A stretch of DNA of 64,000 bases from Megalopta genalis (lineage: Eukaryota > Arthropoda > Insecta > Hymenoptera > Halictidae): positions 5,846,001 to 5,910,000 of the forward strand of contig NC_135029.1 of assembly GCF_051020955.1 (NCBI RefSeq), in the 5' to 3' direction. The first letter of the stretch is position 1; every line of letters begins with the position of its first letter. The notes under the pieces are model-generated. The model did no database searches, was not told the origin of the DNA, and saw nothing but the letters and a program-made list of their open reading frames with translations. A program made the position numbers and the translations under genes. This document shows positions 35,431 through 48,129 of the stretch, piece after piece.

Positions 35431-36760
35431 CAGTGATCATAATTAAAATGACCATTCCTTATTACTAAGTACAACAACTCATAAATACCTACTTATGAGT
35501 ATTAAATTCTTGCAAACATTTGGTTCGGTTATGAAATTACTTACGGAATTTTGAATGAACGTTACACGTTTATCGGAAAACGTTCTACAAATATAACTGA
35601 TTGCACGTACTTCTATAAGAAATGCACTTCAACTAAATATTCGAGTATCCAAAACACTTTTTGCACTTGTCCTGGTTCGCGTGAAAGCATATTTCTTAAA
35701 ATTTTCTTTCCAAACCCAAATATTTCATTTAATACCAATGCATGTTCGTTTAAAGTGTCTTTTTATTAACGTTTACCCGATGACGTGATTTTAAGATAGT
35801 TAATTTATTTCCCTTAATTCTAACATTGTCGCGAGAAAAATGACATTGCTTTAATATATTAGGTATAAAGAACCTAATTACGTCACTCAAATTTTACTTA
35901 GAACGAATTACAGCGGATAAATATGGCGGACCACCCGGTGTAATTTATGGTAGCAATAATTCATCGCTCGGACCATATGGCCTAACTGTGGAAAGATTAT
36001 CGGTTCGATTAGCAGAAACCTCTAATAGCGAGAGATAAAAGAAAACTCCCGAACAAAGTTCTGAATCGAAGTCGTCCAGCACGTAACTGGAAAGGTGCGA
36101 CTATGGAGGAGTTTAGCGATACGTGATCGTAGTTATCGCTAATTCCTCGGGGTGCTATTATGGAAGGGAATGGATGGAGCATTAGGCGGACCAACGGGCT
36201 TTCGATGCGGCGCATGGCGTAACCATTCACCTTCCCAGCCCTTCGTCTTTTCACATTTCAAGGGACGACGACTACGACGACATCGGCTGGATCTCGTCGA
36301 CGACGGTAACGACAGCAACGTGACTCCCTGAACCATGAGAGGAAAAGAGAGTCCCCGGTTCTTTCAATGGTTTTCACACTATCGGTTCGAGCTTGTGTTC
36401 GTGAGATGTTCGTGTATAACCTTGAAAGAAACGTTGACGTAAGCGCTGAAAGTTTCCTTTACACTTGCTTTACACTGTTTGAATAGTCATTTCGTTGGCA
36501 GTTTCTGACTAGTATACTCGTCGCAACACAAAATCTTGCAATTTCGTCATGACGTGTCTATTTGTCAAGAACAGCTAACTGTTTAAGTTAGGTAAATAAA
36601 TAAACGTTGGTTATAAAATTAAAAAATAAAACAATCATTTCGTTCCAACCAATATACGTTGTATATTAAAACAACCACACCTTTAGCCAACTGATTAATA
36701 ACAGATGGTTTATATAGTCAATGCTATGCATTGCGTAGTTATATGTCATACACACACGAT
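35431..36760. other. Gene-free interval
   Basis: AT-rich to about 35950, then a moderately GC-rich block (36000-36360) with two overlapping minus frames (65 and 81 residues) of no recognisable content. Confidence 0.4.
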
Positions 36761-36762
36761 TA

Positions 36763-37045
36763 TACAAAATGTCCCGGAATTTTTCGTACATACTTCAGCA
36801 GTACGGTCTTCAAGTAAAAGTCCATAAATTCTTTGTTACGAGTTTATGACAAAATTACAAAATATGATTTAAACCCTGCTAAATCTCCATTTCAAAGTGA
36901 AGCTTGCCTTTGTTGGCACAAATTTGACATCGCCGTGTTGTTGAATTTATTGTTCGATTTCAGTTGATTGCAATTTTGTGTAATCTCTTCGCAGGCGACG
37001 TTGATTTCTGTAATTAATTCGTCTCTTATACGTTAGCGTCATCAT
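36763..37045 (-). pseudogene. Relic of a DDE-type transposase tail and element end
   Basis: On the complementary strand, a frame ending about 36900 reads DELITEINVACEEITQ... followed by a short Cys/Gln-containing tail and a stop. This resembles, in layout, the C-terminal tail of Tc1/mariner-superfamily transposases of insects. Beyond the stop comes non-coding DNA and then TTCCGGGACATTTTGTATA. That matches the TATACAGGGTGTCCC type of element end, which lies at 36761-36779 on the plus strand. The upstream part of the frame decays quickly. Family assignment is from memory of the general pattern and remains tentative. Confidence 0.35.
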
Positions 37046-37104
37046 ATCGATCACATTTCTTATACTTAACATAACTTCTCAACGAAGCATTTACTGTACT
37101 TTTT

Positions 37105-37477
37105 TATACAGGGTGTCCCAAAAACGTCTCGTAATCCGGAAATGGTGGGTTCCTCAGATCATTCGAAGCAACTTCTTCCTTTACAATAATTTTCTCCGAG
37201 GCATCGTTAACGAGTTATTAACGAAAAACAGTGACCAATAAGAATCGAGTACGGCTGACGCGAGGCGGCCCAGCCAACCAGCGCACGAAGCCCAGTACCG
37301 CTCATTGGCTCGGTCGCCTCGCGCCAGCCGAGCTCGCCTCTCATTGGTCACTGTTTTTCGTTGATAACTCGTTAATGGTGCCTCGGAGAAAATTTTTGTA
37401 AAGGAAAAAGTTGCTTCAAATGACCCGAGGAACCCACCACTTTCGGATTGCGAGACATTTTTGGGACACCCTGTATA
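37105..37477. mobile_element. Palindromic MITE with TATACAGGGTGTCCC ends (373 bp)
   Basis: The left arm starts TATACAGGGTGTCCCAAAAA. The right arm, complemented, starts identically and stays similar over roughly 170 bp, with about nine in ten positions matching by eye. The whole element is therefore nearly one long hairpin. Inner landmarks are AACGAAAAACAGTGACCAAT and a GCGAGGCGG block on both arms, around a short unique centre near 37290. There is no coding capacity. A related copy is at 53397-53751. TA at the boundaries suggests Tc1/mariner-type transposition. Confidence 0.85.
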
Positions 37478-38420
37478 TGACAGTCAATCCTTATTTTACG
37501 AATGGTTAAACAAAGAAAAATCTCGGACGAAGACACCTGCGCAATTTTCACATACAGTAGAAAGTAGAAAGTCCACGGTCCCTTGAAAACCCGAAAGAGA
37601 TCCCAGGATTCGCAGGAAGCAGAACTCGAGCATCGGGGGAAGAATAACCGCGTCGGAACGATACCATTTCAGGGAAATTAGGGTGAAAAGCGGGGGCAGC
37701 GTGTGCGTGGCTGCGCGCGAAAGCGAAAGAAAAATCTTCGGGGGCCAGGAGGACAAGTAGCGAGACAGAGTGGCAGGATATCAAGGTATCGATCCGGAGC
37801 AGGAACGTTCTGTATGACGACGAGCGTCTCTCGAAACGCTCGTGTCTCTTCACGCTCGGTCGCGCTTTTCGTTAACGCCGAGCTAAGAGCCGGGGCTTGT
37901 GTAACGGGATCCTCGCAGAAAGCGCCTTGGGGTTTTATGGTGCCCTTTCAGCTGGGATCAGAAGAGGCGGGAGAGGAGCACAGGAAGAAGAAAGTGCCGG
38001 AGATGGAGGTGGTTAGTGGAGGAGAGTAGGACAGTGAACCTGGTATCGATCGGCTCGCGGCAAGTTCAGGGTCGGACTGTCGCAGTGACTACCTCCCACC
38101 CTGGCTCACCGTCACCGTTACCCCCACACCCTTTAACCCCCTAGCTCGCACACCCACCCAGCCTCATCTCCGCCCGCCGAATTCCATCCCTTCGCCTCGG
38201 ACCACCGTTCAACCCTTCAAACGAACCATCTACCTTTCCCGTCGCACGGTTTTACGGCGGATGGATAGATGGTGTGAGGAGCCCGCCATGCACAGCTGTT
38301 TGCATACACCCCCCGAATCCGTCGACCGCCCACTGCAGGTCATTAGCCGGCTAATATAAGAACGACTACGCGCGCCCGATGACTTCCAGGCCTAATCAAG
38401 ATACGTCCTGATTTACGCGC
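37478..38420. other. GC-rich island with purine- and C-rich tracts
   Basis: An AG-rich segment (37690-38030) is followed by a C-rich segment (38087-38170). Frames are open on both strands (86, 101 and 108 residues) and none is recognisable. A regulatory or first-exon island is possible. Confidence 0.4.
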
Positions 38421-38938
38421 GACTCGGCTCACCGTTGGCATCTTCCGGGGGCATTCTTGTTAAAAACCAAGTCGAGGCCCTACCGGCTTGATATTGTATT
38501 TTTACGAGCTCGCTAATTCCACATCGCGGGACCGCGATGATCGTCGTAAACTTTGTCATTAGAGGTTTTAGGCCAGCGTTCGTTTTACGAGCGGGCTCGT
38601 AAAGCACCGCCGGCGCGTGCCACTTTTGCATTATAAAGCTCCGTTTCTCCGGATCTGAACGTGCCCGATCCGCTGATTGCACACTTCTGTGTTTCGTGTA
38701 GCAGATCGCGGGAGGTCTGATGCCGATAACCGAGTATTTCTGACCGACGCGCGGCGACTGTATCAGATCCCCTGCGAACAAACTATTTATTTCTCCGCCG
38801 AAATATTCGAATTACGGGGAATCGTAAATCGCGTTCGTTCACGAGAGCCGATGATAATTTGGATATCAGAGGAGGCGGGAAAAACAAAGTTGCATCGAAG
38901 TCGACGCGGTTTCAAGTATTCTCGCGATAATCTGAGTA
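38421..38938. other. Interval without a supported gene
   Basis: A 122-residue minus frame (38413-38781) overlaps an 88-residue plus frame (38677-38943). Neither has a recognisable domain. Confidence 0.4.
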
Positions 38939-39493
38939 TATAGTGAGTGTAGAAAGTATTCGTACATCTTTTAGAATGTAATAACTTTATTAAGATTGGG
39001 CAAAACGGTCTAAATTTTGGGGGGAATTTGTTTGTGGCATGATAAAAGAATTAAAAAATGTTTCTTCAACTTTTTTATCTGAACCCATAACGAAAATTTA
39101 AAAAATGCATTTTGTAGATCTCGGTAACTTATATGCATGCTGAAAATTTCATCGAAATCGGTCGACGCATAGTCAAGCTACATACACTGAAAGATGTTAC
39201 TTGCTTTTGGTTGAAGTTCGTGAAAAACTGCGTTTCACGAATATAAGTTACCGAGATCTACAAAATGCATTTTTTAAATTTTCGTTATAGGCCCAGATAA
39301 AAAAAGTTAGAAAGACGTCATTATTTAATTCTTTTATCGCACCAATAAATTGCAATTTTTGATATAATTTTTTAGTCATTGTCTAATAAACTAATCCTTC
39401 AATCATCCCCAAAAAAATTTAGACCACGTGGTCCAATTATGAAAATCTTATTCTATTTCAAAAGGTGTACAAATACTTTTTACACCCACTGTA
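38939..39493. mobile_element. Complete Tc1-like foldback element (555 bp)
   Basis: The left end is TATAGTGAGTGTAGAAAGTA; the complement of the right end is TACAGTGGGTGTAAAAAGTA. Each starts with TA. The arms stay complementary inward, including CTCGGTAACTTATAT near 39119 against ATATAAGTTACCGAG near 39241, so the element folds back over most of its length. There is no coding frame. It is the reference copy for the one-ended remnants at 5773, 33048 and 54854. Confidence 0.8.
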
Positions 39494-40440
39494 GTTCGCG
39501 ATAATTAGAGGTATTACATTTTTTACAGTGTTGGGAGCATTGGACCTTTTAAAATGTAAAATCGATATTCTTTGTTGTTGGATTTTCATCAATGAAACTT
39601 TTACCATCGTGTTCGCCTGGTTTCGCTGATTAAAATAACTCGGAACGCGATGTAGTTACTTTTATAATTACTTGTGAAGTAAGTTGAGGTCTGAAACTTT
39701 AATTATTAGAGTTAACTAGAATTATATTGTGTTTGGTCTCAGCTTAATCAGAAAAGCAAGACGAATGCGGTGGTAGAAATTTGATTCATGAAAAGAACAA
39801 AATAGAAAGTTTAACTTCTTGACCCCTTTACTACGATATTATAACCCCTTGCACTGGGATTTCTTGTTGTTGTTTCTCGCAGATAAATTTCTGTGCGAAC
39901 GAGATAATTCACATTTTAGTGGGTCAGAATCGTAACGACGTCAGTCATATTTTCGAAAACTTTTACTTACGACGTATCCGCCACAATATTGAAAAGACAA
40001 GTGAAATAAATTATAACGTTACAATAAATTACTTTAACGCCGGAATTGCCTTAACAATAAATTTGGTCAGTAAACAATACACATGTTCGTAAACAATACC
40101 ACTTTTTGTTTCTCACAGTGAGGAAAATGTGTGACTTATACCACTATTACTTTGATTCCCTCATTTAGCTCTTATGCCAGCATTTATTCCAACGTTTAAA
40201 TATTAACAAAAAAGTTAAAAAGGAAAAGTCAGAATTTCATTTCGATTTGAGAGGCGAGAATAACATCTGCATTTACTACATCTTGTTCTAAATCTTCATA
40301 ACGATTATGACACGGTATTATAGGTCGAGAGGTTAATCGCTTGTTACACAATTAATTATAATCGCAATTATATCGCGTTTGCTGTTATTTTAAAAGTTGT
40401 TCGCAATGTTTCGTTTCGCTTGCATCGGTGTAAGCGTGTT
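39494..40440. other. AT-rich interval, no gene seen
   Basis: Contains AACCCCTTGCACTGGGATTT near 39843, which matches the opposite-strand motif near 34049. Nothing else can be supported. Confidence 0.45.
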
Positions 40441-41490
40441 TAACGCTTCACTGGCGCCAAGAGGGATCCCTGCAGTGGTGTGGTCAGAATTTGGACAACG
40501 ATCGTGCAGGTCTTTCTGACAGTTATCGTGTAGATCTTTTCGACGGTTATCGCGAGAATACTGTATCCCCGTTCTCTTACCTGGGAAATAGAATCGAATC
40601 GCGCGTCACGCTTGCGGGAAATCGTTTAAAAGGAATTACAATCCAGACTACGGGATAGAAGGTGGCGGCGGATGAAAACGGTAGGGTGAGAAAGCGATAT
40701 TTCGTCGATTCCTATTCGGCGGTCGTAGATAAACTTGCCCGATCCCGGGGATGTGTGCGTCGGCCGGCCGAGTCTGTGAGCACACTCTTTCGTGGCTCGG
40801 CTACGGTTCGACGTAGTGAATTGAAATTAACATAAAATCGAAATGCCGGGAAACTTTGCGCATAAAGAGTCAACTGCCCAAGTTCGTTGAATAGCTGCAA
40901 ACGGGCAACTCCGTTTCGGTATGAAAGGAGGGCCTCCCTGGCTTCTCCCGCCCTCCGCGCCGTTTGTGTTCCTTCTCCAGTCCTCCTCAATAACGCGGTT
41001 CTCTTCCAAACCGCCGTCGTACGGGACAGAGGGTGGTAGAGGGTGTGGGGCTCCGTGGACCGTGCCGCGTGGGTGGGCTCGCGGGGGTGTTACGGCGAGG
41101 CGGGTATAGAAAAGGCCTTGGAATAATTAGACGAACGGTCCGCTTCCGGTGGCGCGATAACTGCGCGATAACCTCGCTCGTAGACCAATAATTCCTGCGG
41201 GCTCTAGGCGCGACCGACACACGGCCCTGTACTGTTGCATGCTCTGTTCGTTCGATCTCTCTCAGTCTATCCCTCTCACTCTCGCTCGCTTTCTCTCTTT
41301 GTCTGTGTATCTCGAAAATATAAGGCGCGATAACGTGCCAGCCCGATAATAAACGGCTCAAATACGAGGAGGATAGCTTTATCACGGAACTGTTTCTTTG
41401 GGCAGGACGCGAAATCAGCGCGTGGAAATGGAAAGTTTATCGCAGAGCCTCGCCAACTCCAAGTGTTAAGCACGCCAGCCAAGTTTTCAA
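40441..41490. other. GC-rich island
   Basis: Overlapping frames on both strands (40712-41482), including 132 residues on the minus strand, are Arg/Ser/Pro-rich without recognisable domains. A CT-rich tract lies at 41251-41305. Its start (TTTAACGCTTCACTGGCGCC near 40439) resembles a TTAA-type element end, but no partner end was found. Confidence 0.4.
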
Positions 41491-42944
41491 ACGTCGATTC
41501 CGACCAAATGGCCGCGATACGAGCTTTCGCTTTTCCTTTTTATTACGGTCCGCGGCGCACTGATACAGGCTAATTTTATTACTGTGCATGACTCTTTGAT
41601 AACAAGATTACCGTTTACGGCCCTGCTAACCAAGCAAATCGAACGCCGCCCGGTTTTAAAACCCTGCTTCTGCGGATGGCTGCGTACGATCTTAATCATC
41701 TACCCCTTAGTGACCGTGGCTGATACGGTAAATGCCTGGGAAATCTTATCTTTACTCTGGCATAAAGGAGTGTTTGTGGCACGCTTAGCTGTGCTTCATT
41801 TTTGCCTTCGTCTCTGTAATTTTCTTTCTGTAAGTATTTTATATAACGATATGCTTTGAGAAACAATTCACGAAAGCATTTGTGGATTAAACCAATTTCT
41901 AAGTTGCACTAATTCAGGTTGTACCTAAATTAGCGCTAAAGATTGAATGTAATGAATGCATGAATACAATATGAACAAATATGTTCTGATTATTCAATTC
42001 AATAGTCTTGTGATTATTATCGCAATCGAAAAACTTTGCTTCTTAATAACTTTCTGCGTGTGATATTCAACATTGCTTGGCCAAAGAAAAGAAAATTTAG
42101 TACAAAGTTTTCGGTTCTTCCTTTTAGTTATGAAGAAGCATGTACTACTAACAAGTTCAATGTCCTGTGAAATATTGCAAAATGCGATTAAACTCTGTTA
42201 CCCTTATTATTATTATATATTTATCTCGCCAGGGTTTACCAAACTACAAAATCCTAAGTTTTCTCAAATCAAAAGCAATAACAATTTAATCAGTTCTGAT
42301 GTTACGTAATTTTAATTTTGTGCAAGTGAGAACATACGGGAACAAGATTTTTACAACAATAATCATAGTTTGCATGAAGCAAGTAAGAATGATGGAGAAA
42401 AATTAGCGGAACAATAAAACAGTTAAGTCGTGGCTAATTTTTCATATTTTTTAAGGTAAGATATCAAGCCACGTGTGCGACATATTTCGGAAATATAAGA
42501 ACCCAGGGATGTAATGGTTAAGAAGTACGCTCCGCTCGTACGTTGAAGATCACGTAGCACGATAATGGCTTCCTTTCCGTCCCTTATCGTACCGGCGACA
42601 TTCAAAATCCCGGACCATTACTGCAAGGCGAATGGTACCCTTTTCAGGTAAGTAGGTAGGTACGTACATCCCCTTGAAAATTTCCCCTTTGCCTCGGCCG
42701 CGACAGATTATACTGTCGTCCTTTCTGATTTTCGACTCCGCTCAGCTATCTGAAATTCTTTCTATGCCTCGCACTTTTGCCCTCGCCCCTTCCCTTTCTT
42801 ATTTAACTTTCTTCTTTCCCTCGTTCTTTGCCCCTGATTCCGTTCTCATCCTCCTTTATCTATCGTTCCACCTTCTATATCATAGTAGCTAGTTAGCATA
42901 AGAATTTCAGCTAACGATTCCATCTTAGAGACGCTCAAAAATAG
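41491..42944. other. Interval without a supported gene
   Basis: Mixed composition. Open frames at 41584-41859, 42073-42309 and 42423-42605 show no recognisable domain. The last, on the minus strand, is preceded by a stop immediately after a TTGCAG that could pass for a splice acceptor; I do not consider it supported. Confidence 0.4.
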
Positions 42945-43438
42945 CTCTGTATGAAAGGGAAAAATAATTTTTATGTTCTCAAATTATTCGACGGATATTT
43001 TACACTTTCAATATAGAACATATTTAAAGATTTACACAAAATATAACGAAGAGAAACTAGAAAATATCATGAAAAATAAAGGAAAAGTAGTTAGAAAAGA
43101 ATTATGGTCAACATTGTTTCATTGTATATGAATGTTCATGTATAAAATTCAGTAAATATAGTTTTATTTAGTTATATATAGTTATATATAGTTTAGTTAT
43201 ATTAGTATTGTATATATAGTTATATTTATTGAATTTTATGTTTATCTTTCTTGATATTTTTTAGTTTCTCCTTGTCGCATCATGTGCAAATCTTTAAATA
43301 TATTCTAATACTGAAAATATAAATTATCAGTCTTTTTTATCTACGATTGAATCTGTATCAATGTTTCTTAATAGAGAAAACAATACGTTATTTTATAGAA
43401 TAATTTGAAAACAAAAATTATTTTTCCCTTAAAGAGAA
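42945..43438. repeat. Long inverted repeat (foldback), about 210-bp arms
   Basis: The left arm (about 42948-43165) includes GAAAGGGAAAAATAATTTTT, CATATTTAAAGATTTACACA and ATAAAATTCAGTAAATAT. The right arm (about 43219-43435), complemented, has the same landmarks in the same order: AAGGGAAAAATAATTTTTG, ATATATTTAAAGATTTGCAC and ATAAAATTCAATAAATAT. The right arm has an extra segment of about 60 bp. The centre is an AT-rich TTATATATAG repeat. No TIR of a known class is recognised. Confidence 0.7.
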
Positions 43439-46021
43439 CCTTTCTTTGAGGAATTTTTTAGTCTGCATTAAATTATATGCAAATCAAACTAAAATTCATA
43501 CGAGTAATAATATATTGTCCGATCCGACTAAAAATGTTACTAAAACTGAAAATATAATATTGAACACTTTGTCTATTTAAAATTGAATTGCTGTACTACT
43601 TGCATGGTTCACTAGAATTTCCATGCTGTATTCTTTCTGCTGTACTCAAATCCTTTGTTCCAGAGATGCGTTGACTTTACTACTAGATTTCAACGTCGAA
43701 GAAGGGCTCTCTTCGATATTGGATGACGCGAGGCTTTTATATGGGCGTAATTCTCGGAAATAGGATCTTGCAGGCAGGAAACAAGAAAAAAACATAATCT
43801 TAGTGCGAACTTTACTCAATATTCCAATAACTGGCACTGCTTCTCAAATGGAAGTTTTATCAAAAACTTTACAACTACAAACAAACAACGCTGTCTTCGA
43901 AACGATAGCATCAAATTTTCCATTTCACTTGCAAAAAGTTTTTTGTGATTATATTCTAACGAAATATTAGTATTTAGGAAAGTGCAAATAAATACTTCTA
44001 TTAAAAAATAAACATTTCCAGCGTTATTACTGCTACCAATAAGCTACTAATTCTACTTTCTGTCCTCTAAGAAGTAGAAGTATGTCTACCTTTACTCTGA
44101 GTGTTAAAAATGAAGTGGTGTCTTTTGTTTGCGATTTTCCCTATAAGTTTGATACGATGTTATAATTATTAGACCGCATAACTTTGTGGAAAAAAGAAAT
44201 TGTCTGCATCAATGCAAGTATGACTATTATTACATCCTGTTTGATTGAAATCAAACTCTGTTTTGTTTTCGTCAATATTAAAGCATTCAATTAAATGCAG
44301 GCACGCGATAAATATAAATTTGCTTTTTCTTTCAAGAAATGATCGCTATCGAGAAGGTTCTAATCATTGCAATTTCGCAAAGATCGGTACGGCACGGGGT
44401 TAATATTCGCCATACTAATTTCAACTCTGTTGATCATAACATGGAATCATGGTTGCTGCATACATATATGCAGACCGCGATCACGTATAATTACGTCGCT
44501 AATTTGTCCACGTCCTGCCCGTGTTTCACGTTATGAGATTAGTAACTCGTCGATCGATCCAGCACGATCTTAGAAGAATGGGTGATTTGTGCAGTAAATT
44601 CACAGCATCGACAGCCCTTCGTCAACGACCGGCAAGGCGGTTACAAGTTCATTAATCCGTTGCATCACGGATCGTTTGTCACGACATTGAAACAAAGAGT
44701 GGTAGTGTATCGCGGACGACGTCTAATAAACCAACGACGGTTTCTTGTCGCAGGGTGAAGCTCATTCGGCCCAACGTTAACATCCTGTCATCAGTCTTCA
44801 TTATCGAACAATGGCTTGGTTCTGCGGTTAACAGCTCATCCGTGCGGGGAACAACGCGCCTCACTAGCAAGTATGCTGTGTCTCTTGAAACGGAACTCGT
44901 TTGCGGTTAAGAGAACAATGGAAGTAGACGATTAGGTAATATCGGATAACAGCTGAAGAGGTGGCAAATCCATCAGTGATTCAAACACGCCGGATGATAA
45001 GGATGCGCCATTTTCCTTCCCTTGATCGCTACGGTTCACTGACTCTGATCCTGTAGCCGCGCAGCCTCTTTCTTCCATAATAGCAGAGTGGATCATTAAA
45101 TGAATCCCTGGCAAGAAATATTCGACCAGACATTTTTTCGACGAATGAAGAAAGAGAAAAATAATATTGCATATATGTTAGAGAAAGAGCTAGTGAGAAA
45201 TCAGAAAATTAATGAAATAATGAATTCTTGTTTTTCCAATAAATACAAAATAATCGACTGTCCATTGTTATGTGGAAATTGTAAAAATGTTTCAGGATCA
45301 CGTGTTACGGAATGTTTTAATACATCAATACGTTAATACAATGAAAATAGAAATTGCCAAGAAAATATCACTAAATATGTAACGAAGAATATATAACTAC
45401 ATTTATATTTTCTTTATATGTATGAGGTGAGTTTTAGCGTTGTATTAAATTTGCACAATAATAATTGTGTGATCGATTTTAAGACAACCTCAAAACGATT
45501 TATAATTTTGTTTTTTATAAATATTATTATAAATATTTTCTTCCTTTACTTCTAGGATGACAAACAGAAAATATATCCGTTTATTCGACACGATAAACAT
45601 GTTCATTGAAAGTTGAAGAAACAATTAATTACATGTTAAAGTTCGTATATATTTTACTGTATTCTTGCAATGTTTAAACTAACATCAGGAAGAGCTTTCG
45701 TTAAAGATTTAAATTTAACGAAGCAAACTTCGTTGGTCGGTTAAGATACCCTATACACGGTTACCAATAATTATCTATCTCATTCTATCTCTTTGCCCAT
45801 TGTGATATTTTACCGACTGTCTGTTTTCCCTTCCCCGTTCATTACTCACAGTTTCTCTTTCTCCCAAATTTGCGGTATTAATTAACAGAAGAGGGAACGC
45901 TGGTTAGGCGTTCAATGGGAAATGGAATAGTGTAAACAATTCGAAGTATTATGTTATCTGTCAGACTGACAGCACGATCCCATTATCTCTCGCAGCAAGA
46001 ACAACCCGAGCCCTTTCTACT
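43439..46021. other. Gene-free interval with weak coding candidates
   Basis: Mostly AT-rich. A GC-richer block at 44560-45110 carries two minus frames (44679-44870 and 44932-45114) of 60-63 residues; the second has balanced codon usage but no known domain. Nothing is strong enough to call a gene. Confidence 0.4.
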
Positions 46022-46047
46022 CCCCCTTCGACCCCCCACCCCCGCCC
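46022..46047 (-). other. G-quadruplex motif on the minus strand
   Basis: On the plus strand the runs are C5 TTCGA C6 A C5 G C3. The complementary strand therefore has four G-runs with loops of one to five bases, which meets the standard G3+N1-7 rule. Confidence 0.75.
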
Positions 46048-48129
46048 TCTTTGGCAACTAATCTTCTAAAACACACGAACCAACAGTACTACTGAACATT
46101 ACGTTCTCCAGGGCTATTGACTTATCCAACTTGTAATTCGCAACACGCAAGATGTTGCCGTTATCCACCCTATGCGAATTCACCGTTCCAGTTGTCTCTT
46201 GTATCACGTTCAGGCTTTTCCACCCTCTATAGCCCAATTTTTCTAGTCTGGACAGAACTCGCGTCACGTGAAGTTTAAAAAATATATAAAACGACTAGAA
46301 TCTGAAATAAAACTGCACAATTGAAATAAAAACATCTTTTGTAGTATTTAATGTCGCATATATATCTCTATACATATATTCGGCAGTTTTTAAGTAGTTT
46401 AGGATGTTTTCTGCGTTCCACAAAACTCGAAATTCTTGTTATTTAAATTCAATTGAGATTATAAAAACGCTTGGGTTATAAATGGATAAAATGAAGTGAT
46501 AAAATGCATATATCAGATTTTCTGAAAGTTGCACGCGACTTCAAAGTAACGTAGGGTCGCAGATGGTTCAAGTAAGCAAAGTTTAATCGTGTGCCTCGTT
46601 TGTGTTCGTTTCAGACTTTGATTAAATGTTCTTCACTTACTTTAAAGTTCTACCTTCTCGTGATTATTGTGGAAACGCCCGTAATTGAAATTTCACATCG
46701 CTTAGCGTTTGCGTCACGGCACATCATGTTACAAAAACCTGAAACTATGTTTCAGAACACGCAGAATGATGTTCTGGTAATCCATTTCTCTGTAACAGTT
46801 TTGCTTTGCTGAAGTGTAATTACCCACTTGAATTGCAATTTGACGAACACGGTCCGAAGATAATCTTGAATGATTGATGCATTTCCTCTGGGTTAATTGC
46901 TTTATGTTAATTGCGCTCGATGTTTATCTCTTCAATGAAAAAGTAAGTGCTTCATTTAGCTAATATATCATGATCGCGTTGTTCGCATTTGTATACTTCA
47001 ATATCATTCTCATAACACCAGCATATTTGCGATAACATATCGCAGCATATATTCGAAACAATTAATACCGTGTAATTAATCCTTTCGACTTACACGTACT
47101 AAAGCACAAAAAATAATTCATTGTTACAATCCCGTCGAAATCAATTTTACCACATTATTCAACAGGGTCGATATATATCTTAGTTTCTACACAGTATTAA
47201 TTACACTCGACATCTTAATTATTATCGAGGAACTGTTACAACGTTGGAAATATTAACACCGAATTTTTTTCATTCACACATTGCACAATTTTAATAATGA
47301 TAGAATTGATCAAATTCTTTACACTTAATTGATTAAATGGGCTGAAGAGTTATGCGTTCTTAAAGTGACCGTCTGTTTTGTTCAGTTTGGAGCTACTAAT
47401 TACGAACTACTAGGAAAACGTACACGATATTCGAGGAGTGCAATACCTGTTCCTATTAATGTACGTGTAACGTTAGCCTTACTACTACAGAAGAATATAA
47501 TTTAAATCCATACCTTCGACGTGAACATGGAAGTTCATGCGCACTTGAAGGTTGCATAACGATTATTGCATTCTGGGCCGTAAAATTCGCTACCATGTTA
47601 ATTCTGCAACTTTCCAGTCGAAAATATCAGAGTTTCTCTACAAAAATTCGCTAATACTTTATAATGCGACAAGAAACGTTTTTCTTCCAAGTTCATTGAA
47701 TATTTATGCATATAAATTTAGGAACCTATGAAGCTACAGTAACTTTCAAATTTTATTTTATATTCTATAAACAATTCGTTACAATAATATCATTAATGTA
47801 AGATGATTAAAATTCATTTTAAAATATCTAAAGTTAATCATGCGAAATTAATAATGAACTTTTTAAATATCTTACGACTAATACTTGTTTCAATTTCTTC
47901 TGGTTCTTTGGATTATTGTCTCAATTTACTATGTACTTTTCAATTTTTTTGTGTAGGTTTAAAGTATCCACTTTGTAAATGTATGTGCATAATTATACTG
48001 CAAAAAAGAGTGTTGCGACCGGCTACACGTTTAGACTGTAATCACCTATTATTAAAAATAAAACCTGCTTCATACATAATCCTTACAGCAAACTATCGTA
48101 ATCAAGATTTTCTTCAGAGTGAAAGCCAG
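46048..48129. other. AT-rich interval, no gene seen
   Basis: Open frames at 46591-46812 and 47803-48132 (109 residues from ATG) have no recognisable domain. Nothing else stands out. Confidence 0.45.

Noticed and set aside
42423..42605. Minus frame preceded by a TTGCAG that resembles a splice acceptor
   Set aside because: The frame opens at TTG, a stop directly follows the putative acceptor, and the peptide is unrecognised.
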